Assembly (NCBI RefSeq): GCF_963678635.1
Contig: NC_087068.1
Location: forward strand, 3,536,001-3,600,000
Length of the DNA stretch: 64,000 bases
Direction: 5' to 3'
Origin: Symsagittifera roscoffensis
Lineage: Eukaryota > Xenacoelomorpha > Acoela > Convolutidae
Below, piece by piece: positions 1 to 11,487 of the stretch. The notes beneath the pieces are model-generated. The model was not told the DNA's origin. It saw only the letters and a list, made by a program, of their open reading frames with translations, and did no database searches. Made by a program: the position numbers and the translations under genes. Each line of letters begins with the position of its first letter. Within the stretch, counting starts at the first letter, position 1.

Positions 1-568
1 GCTTCGCTATTAGTCTATCCAATGCCCAATTTTCCCGCAGAAGAAGCCAAAAAAGAAGAAGTAGTGACAGAAACTCTCTTTCAGAACTGGGGCCAGAACA
101 ATGGCTGCTGCAACGTTCGACAGCCGTTTCTCAAATGTCAACGAAAGTTCTCGCTCACTTACGCATCTTAGCCAGGACTACCTCAATCTCCTCTATTTCC
201 TAATTTGTTCACTTAAGCGCAAGATAAGATATATTGGCAAGAGCACTGGTAATTACCGAATCTCCGCGAATCTTCCCCTTGTGCTGCTTCCATTGTTCGG
301 CAAACATAAATTGATATACTTGAAATGCAATGTCCAGGTGTGTTCATTTAATTGCAGAAACTACAGGTAAGGCAACTGAAACCAAGTCGTTTCCTTGCAC
401 TCGCGATAATACCCTTGGTCTCAGCCATGAACGCTGCCCCGACCGTGTGGTTGTCTTTCATCGCCGAATGTTCCAAAGACGAGAAAAATTACCAGCCCAA
501 TCAGCACTGAAATGACAAAAAGACTGAGTATGAACAGCATTTATGCATGAGGAGAGGCGAGGAATCGG
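1..568. other. No gene recognised, GC-richer flank
   Basis: The short open frames here have no motif I recognise. Base composition is visibly richer in G and C than the 3-60 kb part of the window and matches the adjacent minus-strand gypsy fragment, so this is probably the 3' part of that element (integrase tail, untranslated region or LTR). I could not find a matching second LTR. Confidence 0.3.
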
Positions 569-1090
569 CTATCGACCTATATATGTTTTCTCATACGGAC
601 TTCTCATTCGCAGGTCGAACTGGTCTATCCGGAAGCCGACTGGTCGACGTCGGTCGTGGCTAGGGCGACCCTCCTCCACAATCTCCTGTCTGCCTTCCTC
701 TGCTTCGATCGTTGCTGTGTGAGTGATGTCCACTCTCACTTTCTGTGTTGCGACCCAGGATCCCTCTTCTATCACAACCTCGAACTCGCCCACCTCGTAG
801 GTCCCCACTCTGTCGATTACAGTCTAGTCCCCTTCTCTGAGGCGTTTCATCGGGAATCTCAACCTCGACTCGAGCCTGCTGAGGTGGCGGGGGGCAGGCA
901 ACCGCACCGGGCTCAACTCTTGCTGATTACCCTGCCTCTGCTTTATTTATACATCCTGTAACTCCGGGTCGTCAAATCATCCCTCAGAACGCGAGGGGTG
1001 TGTTCGCTTGGCGGTAGTAGCTTTTTCAGACGAGACGGCCTTTTTCACAAAGGGTTTTAGCAAATTGAAAACTTGTTTTGCTTGGGACGG

Positions 1091-1480
1091 TCAGCTTCGC
1101 CAAAGACATCTGAAACCATCACCAGGACTATGTTTGGTCCTTCTCAGGGTAACGAAATCTTCTTTGTCTGTATTTTCTCCTTGACCCACACCCAAATTCA
1201 GTCTCTTATGGAGTAGGTTCGCCGTGGACTCGTTTCCAATTTGTTTTTTTTTGCGTCGCTGATTTGCTCTCAAGGGCTCCTGGGAACTGCTATGGGCGTC
1301 TTGGGAGGCAGCTCGTAGCATTTGGGGTAGAAGGTTAACTGGATATTGGCACTCTTCTTTGGCATTATAAGCGAGTTTGAGGTAGTAAAAAACTAAGTAC
1401 CACGTGCTTGGATTAACGATGCTTTTTTTGAAATGACGCCGGCAATAACCCATTTGTGACACTTCACTTGACCATCTCAA
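1091..1480 (-). pseudogene. Possible integrase C-terminal fragment
   Basis: A 129-residue open stretch contains LKLAYNAKEECQYPVN, which resembles the 'FAYN-x-(S)-x4-TGYSP' segment just after the integrase catalytic core. It also lies in the right place, downstream of RNase H on the minus strand. The D,D35E residues are not visible in this frame and the remainder (Gln/Lys/Arg-rich) is not diagnostic. The call rests mainly on position and one short motif. The shorter open frame at 569-808 may be the further C-terminal tail. Confidence 0.4.
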
Positions 1481-1766
1481 GGCGGATGATGGGGGAGAAC
1501 GAATGCAACTGACTAAGGATCTCTTGACGTCTGGCTGTAGGTCAACCGTGTGAACTACGGGTCGCGAATCCTTCTTCGGGAACCATTTCTTGTATAGAAT
1601 TCAGCCTCAAAGGCTCCGCTCACTCCATCTCGATCAGTACGCCTGGGCTTTGAGTTCGTACTGGATTGCCTGATCCTTCGAGACAAGGTTCGTCCCTAGT
1701 GATTGCAGATCGCTCAACTGCTTTCCTGTCTGCGCACAACAGAACACCTGAGCAATCGCTTCATCC

Positions 1767-2254
1767 TCATTCTGTGGGGGGATCTCCGTGAGAGTCCTCG
1801 TCTAGAAGATTGTGTCGTCCCTGTCCTCTTCTGGTCCCTAGGCCGGCAACGCGTTTGTTTCCAATTGGTACCGACTGACCCTCCTTAAGCCTTCTGCCAC
1901 AGAGACCAGTTCCTTCATGGCCCAAACGCTTCTTCACTTTCGCCCGGTAGCCAGTCTGTGCCTGATTTCCCCAATCTCGATAGGACATCCGCTTTGCCAT
2001 GCTTCGAACGGACAAATACAGACCTGAGTTGTCCGTTCGTAGTACAAGCATCACTCTCCAGCCTGCATCATTCTCAAATCTCCCCTCTTTGTTGTCAAAT
2101 AGTTCGTCACGGTCTTTGAGGGCACCCTGCTGGCGAAAGCCAACGGCACTTCCCACCGGTCGTTGACATTGGACAACACAGCTCCGAAGCTGTTGTTGTT
2201 GCTCGTATTCGTGTTCATAATTAAGTCTTCGCCGTAGTCAGGAAACTGGAGCAT
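1767..2254 (-). pseudogene. Ty3/gypsy RNase H, two frames
   Basis: The first frame (2051-2254) shows FGAVLSN, then PLAFASR and NYLTTKRG, the typical gypsy RNase H landmarks (GAVLSQ, P-AYASR, NY-TTE-E). The segment aligned with the usual DTDAS active-site start reads NTNTS, so the first catalytic Asp appears to be Asn. A second frame (1767-2156) supplies LRTDNSGL, matching the RTDHSAL stretch near the end of the domain. The frame change between them, plus the Asp loss, indicates an inactive copy. Confidence 0.65.
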
Positions 2255-2285
2255 CGTAGCTGTAATGAGCTCCTTTTCTAGTCGA

Positions 2286-2513
2286 TCATATGCGGCCTGA
2301 AACTCGTCTGTCTACACAAATGGCACCTTTTTTCGCCAAAGAGGATAGGGGACTTACTATTCCGGCCGTGTCTCTCACAAACCGGCGATAGTAATGAAAG
2401 AAGCCCAGGAAAAATCTCACTTCTTCCACTCTCGTGGGTGCTGGACAGTTGGCCACAGCCTCCACTTGCTTCAAATTCATTTGAATTTCATCAATCCTGA
2501 GGATGTGGGTCAA
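2286..2513 (-). pseudogene. Ty3/gypsy reverse transcriptase, thumb segment
   Basis: The 75-residue open stretch carries the conserved post-palm pattern of gypsy RT. A Lys-x-Val-Glu-Ala-Val stretch is followed by a Pro-containing linker and then FLGFFHYYRRFVRD and a PLSSLAKKG ending. These correspond to the usual 'R-FLG-x3-YYRRF' and 'PL-x2-L-x-KKG' signatures. The catalytic YxDD palm is not in this stretch. The sequence ends by running into other frames on both sides, consistent with frameshifts in an old copy. RNase H follows at lower coordinates. Confidence 0.75.
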
Positions 2514-2572
2514 GTAGATGACCTCTTATTGCACTAGCTTGCACTTCTTTGGCTTTAGTTACACATGCATCG

Positions 2573-2594
2573 TTCAGCTTCGTATGAAGCTGAA
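2573..2594. repeat. Perfect 9-bp hairpin plus GTTCAGCTTCG direct repeats
   Basis: TTCAGCTTC and GAAGCTGAA are perfect complements around a 4-base GTAT loop. The half-site GTTCAGCTTCG recurs at about 2598 and 2608. Probably a replication-slippage product within the gypsy remnant. Confidence 0.6.
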
Positions 2595-2745
2595 CCCGTT
2601 CAGCTTCGTTCAGCTTCGTATGATCCACGAGAACCGCCAGCTCTAGTCTTTCTTTTTCTCTGAAATGATTGGCGCACTGTGGGCAGTTTTGGAGGGCTTC
2701 ATTACTCTTTTTTGAACCTGCTCTGTGCTCCTTGATGATTGGCAT

Positions 2746-4329
2746 CTTCGTAGGAGATGAGAGGAATTTTGATCGGACCTGTATTTCCCGTGTCAGATCG
2801 ATGGATGTCTCGGTTGGTTTGCCCTAGCTCAGCATCTATTAGGGCAAACACATCTCTGTGAGACCGGATTAGTTCTGCTAATCTATTCTTCTACACCCCT
2901 GTCATGCCTTTGCTGCCAGCTCCAGGATCTTCTGATTATCTTCCTCCAAATGCCGTTCCACTTGCGCTTGGATATCGACTTCGTCTTTCAGAGTTATGGT
3001 CGTCCCTACAAGCTCCTAAATTCTGAGTTCACCATAGATATCTCCATCTAAATTATGCAGATACTGTTTAGTTGTAAGTCCAAACTCACCTCTAAACCAA
3101 GTTATTTTGATATAGCCAGCCTCCAAAGATTTATACCAACGCCTAGATTTCACACCAGGCAATCAAAAATTCTTTCCGTTGAACCAATAATTTTAAAATG
3201 TTTATTTGATTTCCGTTGACACAATTTTACCGTCCATTTTTTATATTCCTAAAGCATAAGACAACAGAGCAAAGAAGTGAGCTGAACATTTTTGAAAAAT
3301 TTTGTACTAGAGTACTAGTTAAACTAAGGTTAGTTCTATATGGCACTCTAAATGAAACAAGATTATTGATATTTCCAATGAGGTGAAGTAATTTTTTACC
3401 CAGTTAGCACTATAGTAAGTGAAAACAAACTAAATAAGATTCAATCAAGCTCAGCCTCAAAATTGGTCGAAATAATCTCAACCTTTTAAATTTTGGAAAA
3501 AATGCCAGGCAACACTGAAACAAGAAAAAAACAAAGAGATACATGAGACTACATATTAAAAGTTTGAGATGCAAAAAACAACCTGAAACCCGACAACCTA
3601 CCTAAGACCTTCCTATAAAATCGCCTGTAAACGTTGTTAATAACAGAATTTAACACTTTAGATAGCTCAAAAAGTAAACTAACTCATTCAGAAGTTACCC
3701 ACAACTTCAAAGAACGTTTTGTGGCATACTACCATATATTTGGACTCACAGCAACTTTTATCACTTATGCAGTTCAACGATGCCAAGCGGCTCTCCAAAA
3801 AACCCAAATGTAACAAAAATTTTTTTCCTAATAATCGAAATCCAACCAAAAAGAAACCATTTACTCTTCTTTATATAACGTTGTTATTCTTCAGCAATTA
3901 AAATTATCTATCATAAATGAAAATTGGTTTTAAGACACAATCTCGTGAAGCCTTGAAGCGATCTAAGTTTTCCTATCAAAGATTTGCATCATAAACCAAT
4001 TTACAATACTGGATTGGGTGTACAACCGAATCAAACAACCTTTGACAATGCGAAAGGCCCCTAGATACTTATGATAATGTCGACGTGATTGTACTTGATC
4101 AAAAATCGTTTCACTTCACACGCCTTCGTTTCTCTATATATACCCAACAAAAACATCAACCACAATGTCAACTCACTGGCTCTTTTGCATCGAGTATAAT
4201 ATAATAAATCCACGTTCCTAACGGATGAAATTAGCACTCAGTGGGTACTCATACAGTTGTAACCCGTCGGTCAACTCTTGACATCGAAAATGCATACAAA
4301 TTTCATATCTGTATCAGTCCTATGGTCTG
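2746..4329. other. Non-coding AT-rich stretch
   Basis: No open frame with recognisable protein similarity. To about 3000 the composition still resembles the gypsy fragment, and beyond that it is AT-rich with homopolymer runs. Nothing else seen. Confidence 0.5.
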
Positions 4330-4645
4330 TCTCTTTTTTACCTGTACATGTCCGAACCAGACATGTACCAGACATGATATTAATGGAAAAAGTCAGATTA
4401 TGAGTCAGATATGATCAGATCTGAAGTACACCTGGGACAGGCCTGATCATACCTGTGCCAGACCTGAAGCAGACATGATCATAACTGACTTTATATGACC
4501 GTACCTGGACTAGACTTGAAGCAGATGTGATCATACCTGAAATTACAAGATCATACCTTGAGCAGATATGATCATAGCTGATCATACCTCATGATCATAC
4601 CTCGACCAGGCAGGATCAGACCTCACAGAACATGATCATGACTGG
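4330..4645. repeat. Degenerate short repeat, core TGATCATACCTG
   Basis: About a dozen imperfect copies of a roughly 14-30 base unit built on the palindromic core (A)TGATCATACCTG, mixed with CCAGAC and GAAGCAGA spacers. Examples are visible around 4440, 4470, 4530, 4565, 4590 and 4620. The copies vary in spacing, as in an old minisatellite. Confidence 0.7.
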
Positions 4646-4649
4646 ATCA

Positions 4650-4755
4650 AAATTAGTTTTGAATTTTCCGTAGGCCATTTCCGTAGGAAATTAGTTTTGA
4701 AATGTCCGTAGGCCGTTTGAAATTTCCGAAGTTTTGAATTTTTCGTAGGCTAATC
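4650..4755. repeat. Short repeat, core TTTCCGTAGGCC
   Basis: Immediately after the previous repeat come at least four imperfect copies of GTTTTGAA followed by T(T/G)TCCGTAGG, a different unit from the TGATCATACCTG array. Two unrelated minisatellites are therefore adjacent. Confidence 0.6.
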
Positions 4756-5118
4756 ATGAAAACCTGAACCAAAATGAAGCAATTGTATCAAAACTATTTG
4801 TTTGCTTCAAACTTTCTCAATTTTTTTTGTATGTTGAAGGTTGCAATTGTAAAAATCTGCTGAAATAGAGAAGTTCGAATCTAACCTTGGGATGATTTAC
4901 TGACAAAGTAACAAATAACTAAGAAAAACTGTGGAAATAACTAGTTTTGCAACAGATTACCGACTGAAGTGACCTATTCGAACCAGCTGGTAAAACATTA
5001 AGTTAACAAAACGAAATAACTATAATTTTATCTTAGGATTTCAGAGTCTTTTCTGCTGTGAAACTATCTTAGGGGGTACCAAGCGTTGGCAGAAAATTTA
5101 CAAGAGAAATCGGTTTCT

Positions 5119-5206
5119 GACATTTTGAATCATTACGTTAAATGAGATGATGTCTGATTGATTTTCGAAACATTTTGAATCATTATGTATATTGAGATGG
5201 TGTCGG
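5119..5206. repeat. Two direct copies of a roughly 35-bp segment
   Basis: ACATTTTGAATCATTA followed by GT(T/A) and GAGATG(A/G)TGTC occurs twice, about 52 bases apart. No coding role is seen. Confidence 0.5.
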
Positions 5207-5292
5207 AAGCAAGTTCAAAATTTCCTATGACTTGTTTTCAGAGAACATAAAATGAAACATTATTTACTTAATCTAGTTTTATTTAACAAAAC

Positions 5293-5826
5293 TCATTCTC
5301 TTCTGTCTAAGTTTATTGAAAAAATATGAAAAAGACTGAGTTTCGTTTTTGTTAAATTTCTGACCAATCGTGTTATTATCTCTCCAAAAATTTTCCTGGT
5401 TTTTGCTTTTGTTCTTGTTCTAACTTTTGTAATCAAATTCTTTATAAAATGCAGTAGAGACCTTGGAATTGAATCAATTAGAGATAAAGCTCGAACCATG
5501 AAAGAGTGTTTCAGCATTTGAAGCATCCCAATTGTTCCTGGTGGCACATAAAAATTCGGCCCAGCCAATGTCAGGAAAGTGAATCGTACCAATTACCGCA
5601 TGAGGTCCCCAAGGTGAAAAGAAAGCCTCTGGTCTTGAAACAGTGTAGATAAGGGAAGTCGGCAAAATTGATCCGTATCTTCGGAAGAAGGATTGGCTCT
5701 GAGGAATGGGTGTGACAAGCCTTTAGCTTGAAGTCTCGATATGCTAAAGCGTACGATGGCTCTTCGGAGTTGTTGGCGTTTGGCGCATCGATGATGGATA
5801 TGCTTTAGATCAAATCTGTTGCACAT
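5293..5826 (-). pseudogene. Possible broken coding patch, family unknown
   Basis: Three overlapping minus-strand open stretches (5593-5826, 5474-5665, 5293-5592) follow one another with frame changes. The patch is less AT-rich than its surroundings and its composition looks protein-like (for example SRPEAFFSPWGPHA and FPDIGWAEFL). I do not recognise a family. It could be a host gene remnant or part of a mobile element read in shifted frames. It could equally be chance, so confidence is low. Confidence 0.22.
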
Positions 5827-6725
5827 TAAACGCTCAAACTCTGAACTGGTTTGGACAAGGGGAACCCGACTGTTTAATTAAAACAAAGCAGTGCGATGGC
5901 TGGTGAAACGGTTATGACGCAAAGTGATTTCTGCTCAGTGCTCTGAATGTCAAAGTGAAAAAATTCAAATATTTTTTACGATTGTAAAACGAGTTAAAAA
6001 ACTGTAAAATTTAAACACATATAGAGACTGTTTACCTGTTTATGTTTCGAGCGATATGACTGATAACGAATACTTCCAGAGTAATCCGAAGTTATGATGT
6101 TCGTATCAATAAGGTTTTTGATTGTTTTTGCTTAGACCACTGAAAGTTGGGAGGAACGTTGTATTCTGGTGTTTTTTTTTCTGTTTTCTTCTCTTTCTTT
6201 TTTGTCAGTCGTGATTTAAATCTTTTTACAAATTTTGCGAAAACAATCCGAGCAGAGAAAACCGGTTTAGAAATTTAGTTTTTTGGTCTAGTTTCGAAGG
6301 TTATAAAGCAAACGAGCAGGCCTGTAACACAGAAAAAACTTTTTATTCCTAGAAAGTCAGTTTTGAAGCTTCTTGTAGCGAAGTTTCAACAAAAAAAATT
6401 TCCAAAAACAAACAGAAAAAACACAATTGATGTTTTTTGCTTAAATTATCTTTGTTTTTCCGTACATTTTTTGAATAATTGAACCGTTCATATCTATTAT
6501 CTATTCTTTCGCCCTGATCCTGTCATAGCCAAATGAACAAAAAATACAATAGTTTAAACAAATTTTGTTTTTTATTTCTTGTGGTCGGAATTGTTGCTAC
6601 TTGATTAGCAACTTTGTTTGCTTTTGTCTTTCACCTAGTTTGTGTTTGAGTGTCAAGCTTCTATATGAAGACCAAATGTGTTTCATTATAAAACTTAATT
6701 TGAATTTAAAATTTGAAAAAGTTAA
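5827..6725. other. Non-coding AT-rich stretch upstream of exon A
   Basis: No exon was recognised. A Walker A (GxxxxGKT) exon expected for a helicase was searched for here by eye and not found. The sequence TTTCTGTTTAAG at about 6740-6750 is a weak candidate acceptor for exon A. Confidence 0.4.
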
Positions 6726-7734
6726 CGTCATTGTGGGTATTTCTGTTTAAGTGAGGCGAGTAAGAAGAGGCACGAAAGCAAGGATTTTGGCAAAAATGTA
6801 GACAAAGAAGTTGCGATTATTGTAGACGAAGTTTATACTGCAGAGCAGATCAGATCGCTTTCTCAATGTCTGACTTTTTCCAAAACTGTCTGGGCTGCCG
6901 CCGTGGAAGCGGGCCAAAATATAGACCAGGAAGAGCTCTCATTGTCTCTGTCAGAATTTAAGCGAGAAACATTGCACGTGTTGTTCCGAAACTCACAACA
7001 TATCAGTGAAACTTCGCATCAGTTTATCGAATCATGCAGCGCAACATTTGGTGACGGCAGAGATATTGTTATTGGGTGCTTTCAATCATCTCAACCCGAA
7101 ATCAAGTTTTTATATATGCAATTTGATCATATTACAAACACATTTGATTCAGATATTGAGGCTCAAATTTTGAATGAAAAAGCAAAAACGAACTTTTTCG
7201 TGGTCTTTTTCACTAATGCAGAACTCAGCAGAAAAAGAAATCCAAAAAAAATATTTGAAAGACTGGGAGTTGACAGAAGTAATTTTGAAATTATTGATGA
7301 AACGAACGTAGATACAGAACAACTTCCGTTCACAGGTGTTGAGTATCAGTCAGTTCTTGTCATTGTCGAATTTATAACAGATCTCACTGCTATAAATCTA
7401 GCTGTCACGAGAGCTCAGTTTGAAGTGACGATAACAGCGACAGATTCATTGAAAACAAATACAGTGTTGCTCGATTATGTCCAACGACTCAGTGGAGTCC
7501 AATCAAGCTACGAGAAGTTTATGGGAGGCGACGCTTCAGTTGAGTGTAACTGGCTGAGTCCACATGTGCGAAGCGATGCAGATTACAACTGGCTGCAGAA
7601 ACGAGTTGACCGTGATTGGAACAAAACAACCCTGACCAAATTGCTGAGATATCATTCTCAGGATACCATTCTCGCAATTTGCGTGGCAACGGATCGAAAA
7701 CTGTTTCATGACAAGAAATATTTTCAAACCATTG
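6726..7734 (+). CDS. Superfamily-1 helicase-like protein, exon A
   Basis: The frame is open from 6726 (after a stop at 6723) to the donor G|GTAAGT at 7734/7735. No in-frame ATG starts it. The exon probably begins near 6751 after a weak acceptor, so upstream exons are missing from view. Motifs in order are AIIVDEVYTAEQ (6813-6848), a Walker B/motif II-like hhhDE with D at 6825-6827 and E at 6828-6830; LFRNSQHI, resembling motif IV; FTGVEYQSVLVI (from 7329), resembling motif V; and NLAVTRAQFEV (from 7395), resembling motif VI with Arg at 7410-7412. This order is typical of UvrD-like and related SF1 C-terminal cores. Walker A is not in this exon. The exon ends in phase 1, compatible with exon B at 26901. 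Codon choice and absence of frameshifts suggest it is real. TRANK1-type proteins, which join an SF1 helicase-like core with ankyrin repeats, are a possible comparison. Confidence 0.65.
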
Positions 7735-7777
7735 GTAAGTTGTTGCGGTTGAGATCAGTTTCAAGCTTTCTGAACTG

Positions 7778-8213
7778 ATTTTGCTAAACATTTTAGTCCA
7801 TTTAAAGATTCGCAAATTCTGATTTAATCTGGGTAATTATTGTTCCGACTATTGAAAATGGGGAGGAACTTTGTATTTGGTTGTGTTCAGTTTTTGTTTG
7901 TCTTTTCGTGGCAAAATTATGTACCAGAAAAATCATCGGAACGTTTCGAGTGATATATCAAATTAAAACAATTTCAATGGTGATTGAAACGACATTAAAA
8001 AATCAAAAAAAATTCTGATTTTTGGTCTAACTTCGAGCGAATAAGGTGAGAGTGTAGGCTTACAATAGCTTATTTAAGTTTAATTTGAGATGTGAAAACT
8101 TGAATTTGATCGCGAGGAAAGTAAGTGTTTCTAGAGTTTTTAGCGGCTTTTTTAGGAATCAAAAACTTAAAAAATCTAAAAATTTCCGTAAAATTTTTTT
8201 TTTTAAAAACAAA
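7778..8213. other. Intronic flank before the LTR element
   Basis: AT-rich sequence following the donor, with no gene. It resembles the 5827-6500 stretch in style (T-rich runs, 'gttttgtt' words). It ends at the TG start of the 5' LTR. Confidence 0.4.
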
Positions 8214-8558
8214 TGAAGTTGGAACCAGTTCCAAACTAGAATTTATAATTGGTTATGAATATAATTCTCTGTTTCTATAAAATTTTCCTAACTAACCAAT
8301 CATATTCCATCTCTAACATTTATACCTATTTGTAAGTAGTTTCAGCATCAGAGCAAATTGAATTAAACTTAGAATACAGTTGTTCTCCATCTGAAAACTA
8401 ACTCGCATAAACCAGTATACACTAGATCTACTGAGACTAGGAGATATAAGAGCAAGATTAAGATTGGTATTAGACTAAGAAGTTGCACGAATCTATCCGG
8501 TCGAAAATAAGATAGCGTGACGGTGTACTTTATCTGAAATTACTCTATGAGTTAACCA
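8214..8558 (+). repeat. 5' LTR (345 bp), TG...CA
   Basis: It starts TGAAGTTGGAACCAG and ends GAGTTAACCA. Its first 115-125 bases recur at 26406-26530 (3' LTR remnant). The entire length, including CAGTATACACTAGATCTA and AGGAGATATAA, recurs inverted at 47281-47653. These independent matches define both ends. A GTAGTTTCAGCA stretch in the middle is an inverted repeat (CTGAAACTA..TAGTTTCAG) in the right-hand copy. Confidence 0.8.
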
Positions 8559-8576
8559 CATCGATCTTAACGCATC

Positions 8577-8594
8577 TGGTGCAACCAAACGTCT
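8577..8594 (+). promoter_or_regulatory. Possible primer-binding site
   Basis: TGGTGCAACCAAACGTC lies 18 bases after the LTR end. The TGG start fits complementarity to a tRNA 3' CCA. The spacing is longer than usual and I cannot name the tRNA, so this is tentative. Confidence 0.3.
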
Positions 8595-9517
8595 CGAACA
8601 AGATCTTAAAACAACTTAGATTTGAATTAACCAAAACATTAGATTAGAATTAGACAAAAAACATTTCCAAAAAATGTTACTTGACAAAAATTTAATTGAA
8701 ATGCCTCTACGACTCAATAGATTAGAGCCAATATTCTGACCAATACGAGATCAATACTCATCATACGAGATCAATACACCTTCATCACCTAAAAAACTTC
8801 TAAAAACTAATATCATCTAACAAAATCTAATCTTAATTTTCTTTCAACTTAAGTTTTTACCTTTAAAATTATGAAGTGTCCAACGACATCAAACATCAAT
8901 TCAATATCCAACCCTTATCATCGACCTAGGACTAATGAAAGTTTTGAAAACTAACGATTTTCTTTAAGATAAACTGTGAAGAACTTCGGTTACTCATCCT
9001 TCACTTGAGCCCCTCCTCTTATATGATCAACGCTAAAACACTTAAACTTAGTAAATAATAAAATAGTATCTAACGATCTACTGGCGTTCCCATTATACCT
9101 GAACTTTGTGATTTGATTAACTATTCTCCAACCCTTGATCACAAATCACAACTCCTAAGTATGGTTAGGTAAGTCTATCTTAAATTAGAAATTAGTCATG
9201 AGAAAGTAAAAAATCATTCTTACGAATTGATATACTTTTCTCTCCCCAACCTGTCAACTCCAACAATCTAGGCCCCAAGTTAGGATAAACACACAGAACG
9301 CGTAAGGAATAAATGTTTAAGAATTTAAAAACCTCTAACCCTAAAATATTGCATCCATCATCCTAAACTTTCTGTCAAGAGAAAATCTAGGTAACAAACA
9401 AACAATCATTTTACATAATTGCTTAAATGAAAACGAAAGATACGACCTTGTAATCACACGACACAGACAAACAATAGGATACATTCAATCAAAAAGACAA
9501 TCACGAAAAGAACAATA
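8595..9517 (+). other. Long untranslated leader of the element
   Basis: No open frame is seen between the LTR and the first gag ATG at 9518. It is AT-rich and unstructured by eye. A packaging signal may lie here but none can be pointed to. Confidence 0.4.
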
Positions 9518-9697
9518 ATGACAAAAAAAGAAACAAAATATCAAAAACGATTTTCAAAACGAAGAAACGCAGTCTCTGAATCAGAAAGAAACACAATACA
9601 AGAACTACAAGATTTAAAAGACTCGATAAACAAAAATAACCCAAATGACAACGAAATATTTTTTCCGACTCAGAAGCCACAGCACCATCATCAATGA
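9518..9697 (+). pseudogene. gag N-terminal fragment (59 codons)
   Basis: An ATG-started frame of 59 residues, very basic at first (KRRNAVSESERN) and then heptad-like (IQELQDLKDSI), suggests a short coiled-coil start. It ends at a TGA at 9695. It is the first ATG frame after the leader, so it is taken as the beginning of gag. The right-hand copy does not reach this region, so there is no independent check. The codon composition (A-rich) matches the remaining gag and pol frames. Confidence 0.4.
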
Positions 9698-11487
9698 AAG
9701 GAAAACGCAAAATACAAAAAGTCATATATCAACAAACCAATATGTCTATATAATTCGAATCAAACAACAAGACATTTTGAATGTTACACACTGAGAGTTT
9801 TACAATATAAAGCATGATCGAGTACAACAAAAATTTGGACGATAACTTGATACTCTCATTTTTCATACATCCACAAGTTGATCCCGCCCGAGGACAAGTA
9901 CAATTTTGTCAGAATTTATTTGTAAATTTTCCGAAAAAGGAAATAGCCTATGTAAACAAGAACTTCCTGAAGTAAAGTTAAAACGACAAATCCTTGACAA
10001 TTATCTCAATGGTATATCTAAAATCACATCATGTTATGGTATATTTACAACGAAATTACATCACCAAATCCAGATCACATAAAACACCAAATATAAACAG
10101 ACGATACAGATATAGAATTCTCAATAATTTTCACAGAATATATAAAAAAGAAACAACACCAAAACTCACAAAGAGCAAATTCAATTTTCACAAACGATGT
10201 ATTTCTAATTATCTATAGCTATCTATCCAAATTACAATTAGAAGAACAGCAAGGTGACTCACCAACTCAGACATCTCGACATACAGCTGTTAGAGAAGAA
10301 ATGAGTATTTTCTCAAAATTCTTAAATACAATCCCTAAAAATCTCACAGGTAATGTTTAAATGTTTTTCACAAAATGTTTAAGACGATCTACATAAAATC
10401 TCAGCATGGTTTATGATTGATTATTTTGTCCATAACATTGCTCTCATATCACAAGCAGGAAAAAGTTTTCGACCACAAAATACAGACAATAAAATTATAC
10501 TAGCAGATCAAACAGCATATATTTTTTAATTTTTTGGACTCTGAATGGCCTCATCAATTATTTATTAATAAACCAACTGATATATCATGTCAAGCAATTA
10601 CCACAGTTTCCATCCATAGAGATAATGTTAAAAAAATTCCTTTTAAAAATGATGCTATACCTCTAAATTACAATTCATCAATTGCTGATAAAACAGGAAA
10701 CAATAGTTCAAATTCTTAATTTATTAACCAAGAGAATTTGAACGGAACAAGAAATCTTACACAACAAGATATTAAAACTCCATCAGATTTCAAAAATTAA
10801 GAAATAGTTGAAACAATGCCAACAAAAACACAACAAAGCATTTCCCTTATTCACGCTACACTTATGACTCCGAGACAAAAAAGATAGCATTTCCACAAAC
10901 AACTATACAATCCACAGTGAAACCTTCATTTACTCCAAAATACTGACAATTGTACATTCAAACATTTATACCAGTAACGACATCAAGACAAACACATAAG
11001 CAAAAGACGTCACATAAAAATAATTTCTTAGATCAAAATTATAATTTTGTTGCAAAACCAAAACAACAAAAGTCCTCAATATGAATACTCAAAATCATTC
11101 AAAATCACAAAATCAAAACGTACCACAACAGACTTCACAATCAGTGATTTTTAATGATCAACCACAAGCTACGCTAGACTATAGCAAAAATTATCCATTT
11201 TTTCAACAACATATAAACATTACTGACAAACACCATTTTAGGAATCAACCACATTACTCAGAAGATGAAGAATACTATCCTCAAATTGAACAAGGATCCA
11301 ATGCAAATCAACAAAACGATAATTGGAACATTGATCAACCAGATCTTTCTATAAACCAGATCTTTTCGAACATATACACGAAATGAACAAACTCGACAAA
11401 CAAGGCATAACCCAATGTCATACAATAATAATTTTCAATAACAAAACCCAGTAATTACCCAAAGTTACCAACCAAATCAAATGAAAA
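9698..11487 (+). pseudogene. gag-like Asn/Gln-rich region, broken
   Basis: Several short plus frames (9994-10218, 10534-10719, 11081-11386) encode Asn/Gln/Ser-rich, low-complexity protein with no known domain. The longest, at 11081-11386, has 101 residues and starts MNTQNHSKSQ. It leads into the capsid-like stretch at 11488. This looks like a long, poorly structured gag N-terminal half interrupted by frameshifts. An alternative is a separate ORF. Minus-strand open frames here (9501-9725) are shadows. Confidence 0.4.

Larger units (their letters stand above)
569..2745 (-). mobile_element. Degraded Ty3/gypsy pol (RT thumb, RNase H, integrase order)
   Basis: On the minus strand, going from high to low coordinates, there is a reverse-transcriptase thumb-like segment, an RNase H segment and an integrase-like segment. 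This is the domain order of Ty3/gypsy pol. The pieces lie in different frames separated by stops, so the element is dead. Composition differs from the AT-rich remainder of the window. No LTR pair was found, and the RT fingers and palm are missing or unrecognisable upstream of about 2520. Confidence 0.7.

Noticed and set aside
7519-7815. 98-codon minus-strand frame
   Set aside because: Antisense shadow of the helicase-like exon A.
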